From Ameyamaea chiangmaiensis (lineage in GTDB: Bacteria; Pseudomonadota; Alphaproteobacteria; Acetobacterales; Acetobacteraceae), in contig NZ_BAPT01000006.1 in assembly GCF_025995235.1 (NCBI RefSeq), positions 152,455 to 216,454 of the forward strand: 64,000 nt of DNA, written 5' to 3'. A program made the translations under genes and the position numbers. The stretch's first letter is position 1. Every line of letters starts with the position of its first letter. Below are positions 33,650-45,847 of the stretch, in pieces. Under the pieces are notes generated by a model, which worked only from the letters and a program-made list of their open reading frames with translations, did not search any database and was not told the origin of the DNA.

Positions 33650-34381
33650 TCACTGATGGCGCAGCGTCACCACCAGAACATCGCGAAACGCCGGGCGCGT
33701 GGGGTCGAGCGGGCGAACCGGCGTCACGCCATGGAACACCCGGTTGTCGTCCACGATGGCGGCGTCCATCGCCCGGTCGAGCGTGAAGCCGCCCAGCGGC
33801 TCGCCGCGCAGGCCATGGATCGACGTCTCGCCCTGCGCGATGTTTTCCCGGCTGATCATCAGGACCATTACCCAGTCGACGCCATCGCGGTGCAGGCCCT
33901 CGGGCGTCGGCTGCCCGGCCTCGTCCAGGCTGGCCTCGATCCGGAACTGATGGATCTCCGTGTGCCACGCCTCGGGCAGCGCTTCGGGCGGGGTGAGATC
34001 GGTGGCCAGCGTATACATCGCGCGCAGCACCGCGATCAGGGCGGGATGCGCCCCGATCTCCGGCTCCACGGGGCGAAACCAGCGCTCGATCCCGCCATTG
34101 AGCTCGTTATAGTCGCGGCTCTGGTAATGGGGCTGGTGGCGGCGGCGCAGCACCTGCCCGTCGCTCAGCACGTAGGTGGCGTGGCGCCGTCGGCGGTAGC
34201 GGCCGCCATCCGCCATGTAACGGTCCAGGCCGAGCCGACCCCAGCTCGCCGCAAACCCGTCCCAGTCGGTCAGGCCGAACGGCTCCAGCAGCGCCCGCGT
34301 GCGTTCGGAGGGCACGAAGACGAACCCCTGATCGCGCAGGGCGTGTTCGAGTTCAGGAAGCGGCGGGACGGGGTGCGTCAT
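33650..34381 (-). CDS. 2-oxoglutarate/Fe(II) dioxygenase, amino-acid hydroxylase type
   Basis: 243 residues. The Fe site is His164-x-Asp166 in LHRDGVDWV and His217 in DDNRVFHGVTPV; a downstream Arg in TRPAFRDVLVV suits 2-oxoglutarate binding. The pattern is that of the 2OG-Fe_Oxy_2 family, which includes free L-isoleucine dioxygenase. The substrate here is not known. The start overlaps the end of the mscS-type gene by 29 bp, so it is the last gene of the leftward ppiC-argJ-RDD-mscS set and is probably translationally coupled. Confidence 0.85.
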   Translation of the reverse strand: MTHPVPPLPELEHALRDQGFVFVPSERTRALLEPFGLTDWDGFAASWGRLGLDRYMADGGRYRRRRHATYVLSDGQVLRRRHQPHYQSRDYNELNGGIERWFRPVEPEIGAHPALIAVLRAMYTLATDLTPPEALPEAWHTEIHQFRIEASLDEAGQPTPEGLHRDGVDWVMVLMISRENIAQGETSIHGLRGEPLGGFTLDRAMDAAIVDDNRVFHGVTPVRPLDPTRPAFRDVLVVTLRHQ

Positions 34382-36950
34382 CGGTCGGGACCTCGGCCGG
34401 CGCGGCGCCGGAAGGAGCCGCCGTAGGAGACGGCGGCAGGGGGGGTGGCGGCGCGGACGGCGCCTCGCCGGTGAACGCGACGTCGATCGGCGCTTCGGTC
34501 ACCAGACGCATGATCGGAGGCGCCCAGCCGGGGAAATGTACCGCATTGGCGACGAACAGCCCGCGCAGGCGGCGATACAGCTCGCGCTCGATCGTGGCCC
34601 GGGCGCCGGCCTCGACACGCACGCGGCCGATCAGCACCGCGCCGCCCGCGTCCGCCGAATTGACGCCCAGATTGTTGAAGCCGCTCTGGACGCGGGTGGC
34701 GAAGGCCGGTTCGTCGCGCATCTCGCCCACGACCTGATCGATCAAGGCGGCCACACGATCGGGGTCCTCGCCCAGATCGAGCGTCAACGTCACGGTCACG
34801 TAGTTGTAGTCGCGCGACTGGTTGGACACCGACGTCACCGACGAGAACGGGATGATATTGATATCGCCGGCCGACGTGCGCAGACGCAGCGTGCGGATCG
34901 ACAGATGCTCCACCGTGCCGGTCACCCCGGCCGCCGTAACGACGTCGCCCACCTGGATCGCGTTTTCGACCAGCATGAAGAACCCGGTGATGAAATCCTT
35001 GACCAGACTTTGCGAACCGAACGCGATCGCGGCACCCAGAATGCCGGCACCCGTCAGCAGCGGCGCGACATTGATGCCAATCTGCGACAGGGTCGTGACC
35101 GTCACGATGATGATGATGAACACGGCCAGCACGGTGCGGATGATCGGCAGGACAGTGCGCAGCCTCACCGCGCGCGACACCGCGTCGCCACTGGAATAGA
35201 GCTCCACGCGACGGTCGAGCATGGTGTTCGAGATTTCCCACACCACGATACCGATGGTGATGGCCACCAGAATCGTGACCACAGCCGACAGCAACCGCAC
35301 GCCCACCGGGTTGCCGGTGAAGAACGCGACGCTGGGCACGCCCCACACCTGCAGCAGTGCCACCGCCGTCAGCACGACCACCATGGCGTTCGTCGTCCGC
35401 CGCGCCAGCGGATAGTACCGGTCCAGCCGCCGCTGAAGGGGCGTGGACTCGGTCGTTTCGACCCCACGTCCGCCGAGGCGGAACAGGCGATCCTGCAGGC
35501 TGAACAGTGCGATGCCCAGAAGCCGCCCCAGCGCCAGCACCGCCACCGTCAGGCCGGTGGCCTGCCAGATCCAGCGATAGCCGTCATGGCGCTGGGTCGC
35601 CCAGACCCCCCAGAACGCGATGTCGAGGAAAATGGCGGGCAGCCACCAGATCCGGGCCAGATGCGCCATGAACGCCCAGAACGGCTGCTTCTGCCGCGCC
35701 GCGGAGGGTTGCAGACCATCGGCCACCGGCCCGCGGAGACGCCAGATGAACATGGCGAGCAGCAGATGCTCGATCAGCACGATGGCGCGGATCAGCGCCT
35801 GAACGCCGCGTGGTGCCATGTCGAAGGTGCTGCCGACGGTGGTCAGCCACACGATGATCGCCGGTGCGGCCACCAGCACGGCCCACCACCGCACGATCCG
35901 GCGCGCGATCGCGGTCGAGACCATCCACAACCGCAGACCCGGCGAGGACGGCGCGAAAATCGTCTCGACGACCAGATACAGGCAGCGTGCGATCACATAT
36001 GCATTGACCGTCGTCAGACCCACGACCTCGGCTTCGTCGGTCTGCGGCAGCAACGCCACGCCGAGATTGCCGATACCAACGCAGACCGCGACCGGCACCA
36101 GCTTCAGAAGAAAGTGACCCAGCGCGAACGGCACGCGGCGCAGGAAACGCATCGTGTCCTGCCCGCGCCGTACGTCCTCGGCGCGCTTGTCGCGTTCGAT
36201 CTCCGTGCCCGGCTGCCCGTCGACCGGAGCGGCCGGCACGACGGCGGCGGCATCGTCGGGGGTCGGCGACACGGTCGTGGGCACAGGTGCCGCTGCCGCA
36301 CGGGGACGCGCCGCCCGGATCGAGCGGGCCGACAACGCGTCCAGCGGCCGACGCAGCAGAAGGCCGGAGCCGCGCTCACACACCAGTGCGATCACGAAAA
36401 TCACGCCCGCGCGCCACAGTGCGTCAATCAGGGAGGCCCGCGCCTCGGGCTGACGCAGTTCGGTACGGAACCAGCGGCTGACCGCCGCGAAATCACGGAA
36501 GATCGCGACGAAGCCCTGCACATGCGCCTTCACCGTCGTGCGCAGCACCATAAGCTCGTTACGGACGTCGCCGCCGATCTTGGCGGTTTTCGGCGTGACC
36601 ACGGCACTGGCCGCCGAGGCGGCCGGAGCCGCCACCGGGGCAGCGGCAGGAGCCGGCGCGGGGGCACTGGCCGCCTGTTGCGTCACGATGGCGTCGAGCG
36701 TGTGGGTGAAGGCGGCCCGCTTCTGCGGGTCGTTGAGCATGTCCAGCACCTGCCGCGCCTGCTGTTGCGTCAGGGGCGAGGATGGTGCCGCCGGGGCGGC
36801 CGCGGCTGTCTGGGCACCCGCCGCCGTGGCCAGCGACACAAGGACGCCCAGAGCAACCACCAACCCGGACAGCAGGCGGGACAGCGCGACGGGGCGGCAC
36901 GGAGCGGACGTCTGATGGGAAGAATGGTCCGGCCGGGTCTGTGCGGTCAT
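34353..36950 (-). CDS. Large mechanosensitive channel of the MscS family
   Basis: 865 residues. A signal peptide-like helix near the N-terminus (LLSGLVVALGVLVSLATAAGA) is followed by a short Ala/Pro-rich periplasmic part, roughly ten membrane spans, and the MscS core. The pore helix and beta domain read GAAIAFGSQSLVKDFITGFFML, ENAIQVGDVV and INIIPFSSVTSVSNQSRDY. It should open under membrane tension to release solutes. The Pro/Ala-rich tail has PPPLPPSPTAAPSG. The ATG at 36950 has AGGA well spaced. It lies 40 bp after the RDD gene and overlaps the dioxygenase gene by 29 bp. Confidence 0.88.
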   Translation of the reverse strand: MTAQTRPDHSSHQTSAPCRPVALSRLLSGLVVALGVLVSLATAAGAQTAAAAPAAPSSPLTQQQARQVLDMLNDPQKRAAFTHTLDAIVTQQAASAPAPAPAAAPVAAPAASAASAVVTPKTAKIGGDVRNELMVLRTTVKAHVQGFVAIFRDFAAVSRWFRTELRQPEARASLIDALWRAGVIFVIALVCERGSGLLLRRPLDALSARSIRAARPRAAAAPVPTTVSPTPDDAAAVVPAAPVDGQPGTEIERDKRAEDVRRGQDTMRFLRRVPFALGHFLLKLVPVAVCVGIGNLGVALLPQTDEAEVVGLTTVNAYVIARCLYLVVETIFAPSSPGLRLWMVSTAIARRIVRWWAVLVAAPAIIVWLTTVGSTFDMAPRGVQALIRAIVLIEHLLLAMFIWRLRGPVADGLQPSAARQKQPFWAFMAHLARIWWLPAIFLDIAFWGVWATQRHDGYRWIWQATGLTVAVLALGRLLGIALFSLQDRLFRLGGRGVETTESTPLQRRLDRYYPLARRTTNAMVVVLTAVALLQVWGVPSVAFFTGNPVGVRLLSAVVTILVAITIGIVVWEISNTMLDRRVELYSSGDAVSRAVRLRTVLPIIRTVLAVFIIIIVTVTTLSQIGINVAPLLTGAGILGAAIAFGSQSLVKDFITGFFMLVENAIQVGDVVTAAGVTGTVEHLSIRTLRLRTSAGDINIIPFSSVTSVSNQSRDYNYVTVTLTLDLGEDPDRVAALIDQVVGEMRDEPAFATRVQSGFNNLGVNSADAGGAVLIGRVRVEAGARATIERELYRRLRGLFVANAVHFPGWAPPIMRLVTEAPIDVAFTGEAPSAPPPPLPPSPTAAPSGAAPAEVPTDDAPRPAAS

Positions 36951-36990
36951 ACCGTGTCCTGTCGTCTCGATGTGGCGGGGATGCCCCCCA

Positions 36991-37605
36991 TCAGGAAGAC
37001 GGGGTGAACAGCACCGGTGGCGTGGGGCGTGAGCGTATAACGACCGTTTCCGCGATAAGATCATGCAGCGCCTGCTTGCGCAGGGTCCAGCCGGCCATCA
37101 GAAACCCGACGCCCAGCGTAAGGAGTGATAGAAATTTGGCGAAATAACGCACACCGGCGCGTAGCAGGCCGATGCGGCGCCCGTGCAGGTCGGTGACGCG
37201 CATCCGGCAGGCCAGCTTTCCCGGGGTCGCACGCAGGGCCGAGGCCTCGAACAGGATGTAGTAGAGCGCGGGCAGCAGAAAACTGAGCGATTCGTAGACG
37301 CCCGAACCATGCCAGTGCACATGCGGCATCAGGATCATGGGGGATGAGACGCTGAAATCGGCCGCCTGCGTTGTCCGCCACGCAATGTCGCTCGCGCCCT
37401 CGCCCGAGGCGCCCCCGTAGGTAATGGTCACGGCGGGGGTGAAGGCCAGTGCAATGAACCGGTGCAGCATACCGAGGGCGATGACGTCGATGAGATAGGC
37501 TAGAACACGCCACCAGAACCCGGCGAACACCCAGGCCCGGGCTTCGGGCACCGGCATGCTCCAGCGTGGATCGGGCGGCGGAGCGGAGAACGAACCGAAG
37601 CTCAT
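36991..37605 (-). CDS. RDD family membrane protein
   Basis: 204 residues. The domain opens with FWWRVLAYLIDVIALGMLHR, where the RDD consensus Asp and Arg are present, followed by two more helices and TPGKLACRMRVTDLHGRRI. The family is of unknown function, perhaps ion or metabolite transport. A periplasmic loop of about 60 residues lies between the first two spans. It starts 13 bp after argJ, so it shares that transcript. Confidence 0.85.
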   Translation of the reverse strand: MSFGSFSAPPPDPRWSMPVPEARAWVFAGFWWRVLAYLIDVIALGMLHRFIALAFTPAVTITYGGASGEGASDIAWRTTQAADFSVSSPMILMPHVHWHGSGVYESLSFLLPALYYILFEASALRATPGKLACRMRVTDLHGRRIGLLRAGVRYFAKFLSLLTLGVGFLMAGWTLRKQALHDLIAETVVIRSRPTPPVLFTPSS

Positions 37606-37618
37606 GATACTGCGCCGT

Positions 37619-38854
37619 TCAGCTTCGGTAGGAGCCGTTGATGTCGATATAGCCGTGTGTCAGATCGCAGCTCCAGGCGACATTGCGGCCATTGCCCAGA
37701 CCCAGATCGACATCGATCTCGATGTCCTGCCCCTTCATGTGGGCCACCACCGGCGTCTCGTCATAGCCTTCGACCACCGTTCCGTCGCGCGCGATCCAGG
37801 TGCCCCCGATGCCGACGCTGAGCGTGTCGCGGTTGGCGGGCTCGCCGCATTTGCCCACGGCCATCACGATCCGGCCCCAGTTCGCGTCCTCGCCCGCGAT
37901 CGCGGTCTTGACCAGCGGCGAGTTGGCGATCGCCATCGCGACACGGCCGGCGGACTGGTCGTCCACCGCACCGCTGACGCGGATTTCCATCATCTTGGTC
38001 GCACCCTCGCCGTCACGCACGACAAGCAGCGCCAGATCACGCAGGAGGGACTCGAGCGCCTCGGCGAACGGCGCCAGCGCCTCGTCCTCCGGCCCGTCGA
38101 CCGGGGCATTCCCGGCCTGACCCGTGGCAAACAGCAACACCATGTCCGAGGTCGAGGTATCCGAATCCACCGTCGTGCGGTTGAACGTGCGATCGACCGA
38201 CGCCGAGAGCAGCGTCTGCAACGTGCCTGACGGCACTGCCGCATCGGTCGCCACGAAACACAGCATCGTCGCCATGTCGGGCGCGATCATGCCGCTGCCC
38301 TTGGCGATGCCCTGAAGGCGGACCGTAGTACCGCCCAGCGCGACCTCGCGCACCGCCGCCTTGGGGAAAGTGTCGGTGGTCATGATGCCCCGCGCGGCGG
38401 CTTCCCACCCATCGTCGCTCAGCGACGCATGCAGCGCCGGAAGGGCATCGGTAATCTTCTCGGCGGGCAGGACCTCGCCGATCACGCCGGTCGAGGCAAG
38501 GAATACCTCGGCCGCCGGGCACTGGGCCAGACGCGCGGCACCCGCGGCGGTGGCCTGCGTCGTCTCGACCCCGGCGCGGCCGGTGAAGACATTCGCGTTG
38601 CCGGCATTGACCACCAGCGCGCGCGCCCGGCCGCCCGGCAATGCCGCACGGCACCAGTCGACCGGCGCCCCGGGGCACTTGCTGCGCGTGAAGACGCCCG
38701 CGACGGACGTGCCCTCCACGAACTCGGCCATCACCAGATCGGTTCGACCGCGATAGCGGATCCCGGCCTCGGCCGCGCCAAGGCGGACCCCGCGGATCGT
38801 CGTCAGGGCCGGAAGCTCGCGCGCCAGGGGAGAGAGGGGGATCGTTCTGGCCAT
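37619..38854 (-). CDS. argJ: Bifunctional ornithine acetyltransferase / N-acetylglutamate synthase
   Basis: 411 residues. The self-cleavage site KGSGMIAPDMATML holds the nucleophile Thr196, which splits the precursor into alpha and beta chains. VNAGNANVFTG, TDTFPKA and the C-terminal DLTHGYIDINGSYRS are invariant features. It recycles the acetyl group between ornithine and glutamate in the arginine pathway. It lies 72 bp after the PpiC-type isomerase gene and 13 bp before the RDD gene. The ATG at 38854 is well placed. Confidence 0.96.
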   Translation of the reverse strand: MARTIPLSPLARELPALTTIRGVRLGAAEAGIRYRGRTDLVMAEFVEGTSVAGVFTRSKCPGAPVDWCRAALPGGRARALVVNAGNANVFTGRAGVETTQATAAGAARLAQCPAAEVFLASTGVIGEVLPAEKITDALPALHASLSDDGWEAAARGIMTTDTFPKAAVREVALGGTTVRLQGIAKGSGMIAPDMATMLCFVATDAAVPSGTLQTLLSASVDRTFNRTTVDSDTSTSDMVLLFATGQAGNAPVDGPEDEALAPFAEALESLLRDLALLVVRDGEGATKMMEIRVSGAVDDQSAGRVAMAIANSPLVKTAIAGEDANWGRIVMAVGKCGEPANRDTLSVGIGGTWIARDGTVVEGYDETPVVAHMKGQDIEIDVDLGLGNGRNVAWSCDLTHGYIDINGSYRS

Positions 38855-38926
38855 GGTCGCGCGCTGCTCCTTGACGACGCCGCGTGGAAACAGACCCCGG
38901 CCACGCGCGGCGGCCGGGGAGGGGTT

Positions 38927-39847
38927 TTACTTCTTCGCGGCCGGGGCCGCAGGGGCCGGCGCGTCGGAGACGGGCTTGCCGCTCGGGTCGTAGTGGACGA
39001 CCTTCACCTTGGCCACGGCGGCCTCGACAGCGGCGCGGACGCCCTGCTGGATCAGCTTCTGGCGGATATCGTCACGCACGGAGTCCAGCGTGGGAACCGG
39101 CGCCTGACGGGTGCCAAGGACCTGGATCACGTGCCAGCCATACTGGCTGTGAACGGGGGTCTGGCTGATCTCGTTGGGCTTCATGGCAAAGGCGGCGGCC
39201 GAGAATTCCGGCAGCATGTCGCCCTTCTTGAACCAGCCCAGATCGCCACCGTTCTGCTGCGCGCTGCCCGTGTCGGTCGACAGCTGCTTGGCCAGCGTGG
39301 CGAAATCCGCACCACCCTTGAGCTTCTTGATGACGTCCTGCGCCTCGGCCTCGGTCTTGACCAGAATATGGCGCGCGTGCACCTCGGTCTCGGCCGGCTT
39401 GTTGGCGTAGTTCTTGTTGTAATAGTCCTGAATCGCCGCATCGGTCAGGGTCGGCGCGACCTTTTCCGACAGATAGGCGTTCTGCAACGCGCCGGCTGCG
39501 GCACGATCCATCAGCGCCTTGACGTCAGGCTTGTTCTGCAGACCTTCCTTGGCGGCCTGAATCTGGATCGCCTTCTGGTCGACGATCTGGTTCAGCAGCA
39601 TCGGGAAGATCGTGTTCGGCGGCAGCTGACGCAGCTGCTGGGGCATGCCCGACGCGGCCTCACGCACATCGTCGAGATAGACCTTCTGCCCGTCGACGGT
39701 CGCGACCAGCGGGTTCGCATTGGCAGGAGCCGCCGCCGCGGCGGACGCGGCCGGGGCGGGCGATGCCGCGGGAGAAGCCGGGGCCGCGAGGGCCGGCGAC
39801 GCCATCAGAACGGCGCCGAGAACAGGAACAGAGCGGAAAAGCCGCAT
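38927..39847 (-). CDS. Periplasmic peptidyl-prolyl isomerase (PpiC/parvulin type)
   Basis: About 306 residues. A signal peptide (LFRSVPVLGAVLMASPALA) is followed by an Ala/Pro-rich linker, a SurA-like N-terminal helical part and the rotamase domain: VHARHILVKTEAEAQ, GGDLGWFKKGDMLPEFSAAAF and SQYGWHVIQVLG. It probably helps outer membrane proteins fold. The start is uncertain: ATG 39847 fits the signal peptide best, while ATG 39892 or 39895 would add 15 or 16 residues. The C-terminal tail is Ala/Pro/Lys-rich. It is divergent from secA and leads the argJ set. Confidence 0.9.
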   Translation of the reverse strand: MRLFRSVPVLGAVLMASPALAAPASPAASPAPAASAAAAAPANANPLVATVDGQKVYLDDVREAASGMPQQLRQLPPNTIFPMLLNQIVDQKAIQIQAAKEGLQNKPDVKALMDRAAAGALQNAYLSEKVAPTLTDAAIQDYYNKNYANKPAETEVHARHILVKTEAEAQDVIKKLKGGADFATLAKQLSTDTGSAQQNGGDLGWFKKGDMLPEFSAAAFAMKPNEISQTPVHSQYGWHVIQVLGTRQAPVPTLDSVRDDIRQKLIQQGVRAAVEAAVAKVKVVHYDPSGKPVSDAPAPAAPAAKK

Positions 39848-40120
39848 GAGAGATGCAACCCCATCAAGGAGAGAAGAGCGAAAGCGGCGCATCATGACGA
39901 AGGCCGCCCCCCCAGGCAAGGGCCGGAGGCCCGGAAAAACCCTTGATGACACCACCGTAACAGACCGCCCAGCGCCACGCCCGTCCGATGCGCCCGCATC
40001 GGTGGCCGGCCGCAAAACGACACGCCCGGCACGCCCTTCGGTTGACCGTCGCAGGCACGGGGCCTATCTCATGTGCCGCGCAAAACTGCCACAGACGCGC
40101 CCCGCCCCTGGAAGGTTTTC

Positions 40121-42853
<2,733 letters not shown>

Positions 42854-42913
42854 GCCGTCCCCACGGCGGCAGAGACACCCGGGCTGACAGACGATAGAGA
42901 CGGTAGACGGACG

Positions 42914-43663
42914 ATGGCTGGTCATTCGCAATTCAAGAACATCATGCACCGCAAGGGCGCGCAGGACGCCCGGCGCGCGAAGCAATTCGCCAAGGTCATC
43001 CGCGAGATCACCGTCGCCGTGCGCTCCGGCCTGCCGGACCCCACCTCCAACCCTCGCCTGCGCGCCGCGATCATTGCCGCGCGCGAGGTCAACATGCCCA
43101 AGGACACGGTCGAGCGCGCCATCCGCAAGGCAAGCGGCGCCGCCGGCGGGGATGACTACGTGGAGATGCGCTACGAGGGCTATGGCCCGGCGGGCGTCGC
43201 GGTGATCGTCGAGGCCCTGACCGACAACCGCAACCGCACCGCCTCGGACGTGCGCGCCGCGTTCTCCAAGCACGGGGGCTCGCTGGGCGAGACGAACTCG
43301 GTCTCGTTCATGTTCACGCGGGTGGGCCTCATTGCCTATCCGCTGGACAGGGCGTCGGAGGAAGACATGCTCGACGCCGCGATCGAGGCCGGGGCGGACA
43401 ATGTCGAGACCACCGCCGAACGGCACGAGATCACGTGCGAGCCGGACGCGTTCTTCGCCGTTCGCGATGCGCTGGACTCCCGGTTCGGCGAGCCCGATTC
43501 GGCCAGGCTCGACTGGCGTCCCGGTACGGTCGTGACACTGGACGAGGACAAGGCCCGCAGCGTGCTCAAGCTGCTCGACGTGCTCGACGAGAACGACGAC
43601 GTGCAGAACGTCTACGCCAATTTCGACCTGCCGGACGACGTGGCCGAAAAGCTCTCGGCCTGA
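42914..43663 (+). CDS. yebC: YebC/PmpR family regulator-like protein
   Basis: 249 residues. MAGHSQFKNIMHRKGAQDA opens the protein, with FAKVIREITVA, NMPKDTVERAI and YEGYGPAGVAVIVE following. The family has roles as DNA-binding regulators and, in newer work, in relieving ribosome stalling at proline runs. It ends 8 bp before ruvC and is commonly found ahead of ruvCAB. The N-terminal HSQFKN form (rather than HSKWAN) is usual in alphaproteobacteria. Confidence 0.95.
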   Translation: MAGHSQFKNIMHRKGAQDARRAKQFAKVIREITVAVRSGLPDPTSNPRLRAAIIAAREVNMPKDTVERAIRKASGAAGGDDYVEMRYEGYGPAGVAVIVEALTDNRNRTASDVRAAFSKHGGSLGETNSVSFMFTRVGLIAYPLDRASEEDMLDAAIEAGADNVETTAERHEITCEPDAFFAVRDALDSRFGEPDSARLDWRPGTVVTLDEDKARSVLKLLDVLDENDDVQNVYANFDLPDDVAEKLSA

Positions 43664-43671
43664 ACGGCGGC

Positions 43672-44193
43672 ATGCCCCCCGGCCGCATGATCCGGCTGCT
43701 CGGCATCGATCCCGGCCTGCGCTTCACCGGCTGGGGCGTGATCGACGTGGACGGCAACCGGCTGTGCCATGTCGCCGACGGGGTGATCGCCACCGACGGC
43801 GACGCCAGCGTGCCCGAACGGCTGCGCACCCTGCACGATGCGCTGATCGACCTGATCGACCAGAGAAAACCGGTGGAGGCGGCGGTCGAGGAGACCTACG
43901 TCAACCGTAACGGCGCCTCGACGCTCAAGCTCGGCTATGCGCGCGGGATCGCGTTGCTGGTGCCGGCCATATCGGGGCTGCCGGTTTCCGAATATGGTGC
44001 GATGGCGGTCAAGCGGGCGGTGGTCGGCACCGGTGCCGCGACCAAGGAACAGGTGGAGATGATGGTCCGACGCCTGCTGCCCGGCGCGACGATCCGGCGT
44101 GCCGACGCGTCCGACGCACTGGCGGTGGCGATCTGCCACGCCCACCACCGCGCCAGCGCGCAGCGCGTGGCCGGCGGGACGCGCATGGCATGA
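43672..44193 (+). CDS. ruvC: Holliday junction resolvase
   Basis: 173 residues. RNase H-like fold with acidic residues in GIDPGLRFTGWGVI (first Asp), VEETYVNRN (Glu) and RADASDALAVAICH (last Asps). It cuts four-way junctions during recombination repair. ATG 43672 was chosen, though a second ATG five codons later would begin at MIRLLGIDPG, nearer the family norm. Its stop overlaps the ruvA start by ATGA. Confidence 0.95.
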   Translation: MPPGRMIRLLGIDPGLRFTGWGVIDVDGNRLCHVADGVIATDGDASVPERLRTLHDALIDLIDQRKPVEAAVEETYVNRNGASTLKLGYARGIALLVPAISGLPVSEYGAMAVKRAVVGTGAATKEQVEMMVRRLLPGATIRRADASDALAVAICHAHHRASAQRVAGGTRMA

Positions 44194-44795
44194 TCGCCCT
44201 GCTGCGCGGCCTTCTGGCCCAGACCGAAACCGATCGCTGCGTGATCGACGTGCAGGGCGTGGGGTATCTGGTGCAGGCCTCCACCCGCACGCTGGCCGCG
44301 CTGCCGCATCCGCCAGAACTGGCGCGGGTGCTGGTCGAGACGGTGGTGCGCGAGGATGCGATCCTTCTCTACGGCTTCGCGGATGCGCAGGAGCGCGACT
44401 GGTTCCGGCTGCTGACCACCGTGCAGGGTGTGGGCGCCAAGGTGGCCCTGGGCCTGCTGTCCACCGTGGCGCCGGGGGAGCTGACATCGGCCATCGCCTC
44501 GGGCGACAAGGCGACACTGACACGCGCGCCGGGTGTGGGTGGTCGACTGGCCGAACGCATCCTGTCCGAATTGCGCGACAAGGTGGGCCGGATGCCGGCC
44601 GGCCCGGGTGGTACCACGCTGCCGTCGACGGCGGTCGGCGGCGGGGTCGAGCACGATGCGCTGCTGGCACTCGCGGGCCTGGGCTTTCGCCGCGCCGAAG
44701 CCTATCCGGTGGTGACACGGATTCTGGCGGCCACCGACGGCACCGCGAGCCTTGATACCGTGCTGCGCGAAAGCCTGAAGGAACTGGCCCGATGA
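44190..44795 (+). CDS. ruvA: Holliday junction branch migration complex subunit RuvA
   Basis: 201 residues. The OB-fold part (MIALLRGLLAQ, VIDVQGVGYLVQAS) is followed by two helix-hairpin-helix motifs (LLTTVQGVGAKVALGLL and LTRAPGVGGRLAERI), and a C-terminal domain III that binds RuvB. It tethers RuvB to four-way junctions. Both ends overlap neighbours by four bases (ruvC and ruvB), giving tight coupling. Confidence 0.96.
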   Translation: MIALLRGLLAQTETDRCVIDVQGVGYLVQASTRTLAALPHPPELARVLVETVVREDAILLYGFADAQERDWFRLLTTVQGVGAKVALGLLSTVAPGELTSAIASGDKATLTRAPGVGGRLAERILSELRDKVGRMPAGPGGTTLPSTAVGGGVEHDALLALAGLGFRRAEAYPVVTRILAATDGTASLDTVLRESLKELAR

Positions 44796-45847
44796 GTACG
44801 GACGACCGGACCCTCGACCCGGCCCGGATGCCCGAGGACGCGGCCGAGGCGGCGCTGCGGCCGCAGACGCTGGACGATTTCACCGGCCAGAAGGCCAGCC
44901 GCGAGAATCTGGCGATCTTCATCGCCGCCGCGCGGGGACGGGGCGAGGCGCTGGATCATGTGCTGCTGCACGGGCCGCCGGGGCTGGGCAAAACCACACT
45001 GGCGCAGATCGTGGCGCGCGAACTGGGCGTGGGGTTTCGGGCGACGTCCGGCCCGGTGATCCAGCGCGCGGGCGATCTGGCCGCGATCCTGACGAACCTG
45101 CAGCCGCGCGACGTCCTGTTCATCGACGAAATCCATCGCCTTCAGCCCGCGATCGAGGAAGTGCTCTATCCGGCGATGGAGGATTTCCAGCTTGACCTGA
45201 TCATCGGCGAGGGGCCCGCCGCGCGCTCGGTGCGGATCGATCTGGCACCCTTCACACTGGTGGCGGCGACCACGCGTGCGGGCCTTCTGGCGACGCCGCT
45301 GCGCGACCGGTTCGGCATCCCGCTGCGGCTGGTGTTCTACACGTCCGAGGAACTGCGCCAGATCGTCACACGCGGCGCCCGCAAACTCGGCCTTGCCCTG
45401 ACGGACGAGGGCGCGGAGGAAATCGCCCGCCGGTCGCGCGGCACGCCGCGTATCGCGGGGCGACTGCTGCGCCGCGTGCGCGACTTCGCCGCCGTCAGTC
45501 GCACGCCCGACGCCCCGGTCGATCGCGTCATGGCCGATGCCGCGCTGTCCCGGCTGGAGGTCGATTCGATCGGGCTGGACGCCATGGACCGGCGCTACCT
45601 GCTGCGGATCGCCGAGCATCACCATGGCGGCCCCGTCGGGGTCGAGACACTGGCCGCCGCGCTGGCCGAAGCGCGCGATACGCTGGAAGACGTGATCGAG
45701 CCTTACCTGATCCAGGAAGGGCTGGTTCTGCGCACCAGTCGCGGCCGCATGCTGGGCGAACGTGGCTGGCGGCATCTGGGACTGGTGCCGCCGCCCGCGC
45801 AACCGGGGCAGGCGGACCTGCTCGATCCCGGATCGGACACACCGTGA
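44792..45847 (+). CDS. ruvB: Holliday junction branch migration helicase RuvB
   Basis: 351 residues. AAA+ core with LRPQTLDDFTGQ, Walker A GPPGLGKTTLA, Walker B LFIDEIHRL and the sensor region RSRGTPRIAGRLLRRVRDF; the winged-helix C-terminus contains EPYLIQEGLVLRTSRGR. It pumps DNA through the RuvA-bound junction. Its stop overlaps the GTG start of ybgC by four bases. Confidence 0.97.
   Translation: MSTDDRTLDPARMPEDAAEAALRPQTLDDFTGQKASRENLAIFIAAARGRGEALDHVLLHGPPGLGKTTLAQIVARELGVGFRATSGPVIQRAGDLAAILTNLQPRDVLFIDEIHRLQPAIEEVLYPAMEDFQLDLIIGEGPAARSVRIDLAPFTLVAATTRAGLLATPLRDRFGIPLRLVFYTSEELRQIVTRGARKLGLALTDEGAEEIARRSRGTPRIAGRLLRRVRDFAAVSRTPDAPVDRVMADAALSRLEVDSIGLDAMDRRYLLRIAEHHHGGPVGVETLAAALAEARDTLEDVIEPYLIQEGLVLRTSRGRMLGERGWRHLGLVPPPAQPGQADLLDPGSDTP

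Noticed and set aside
34536..37007. An 823-codon open frame opposite the mechanosensitive channel gene
   Set aside because: Composition dominated by Arg, Gln and His; the opposite strand has a clear MscS core.
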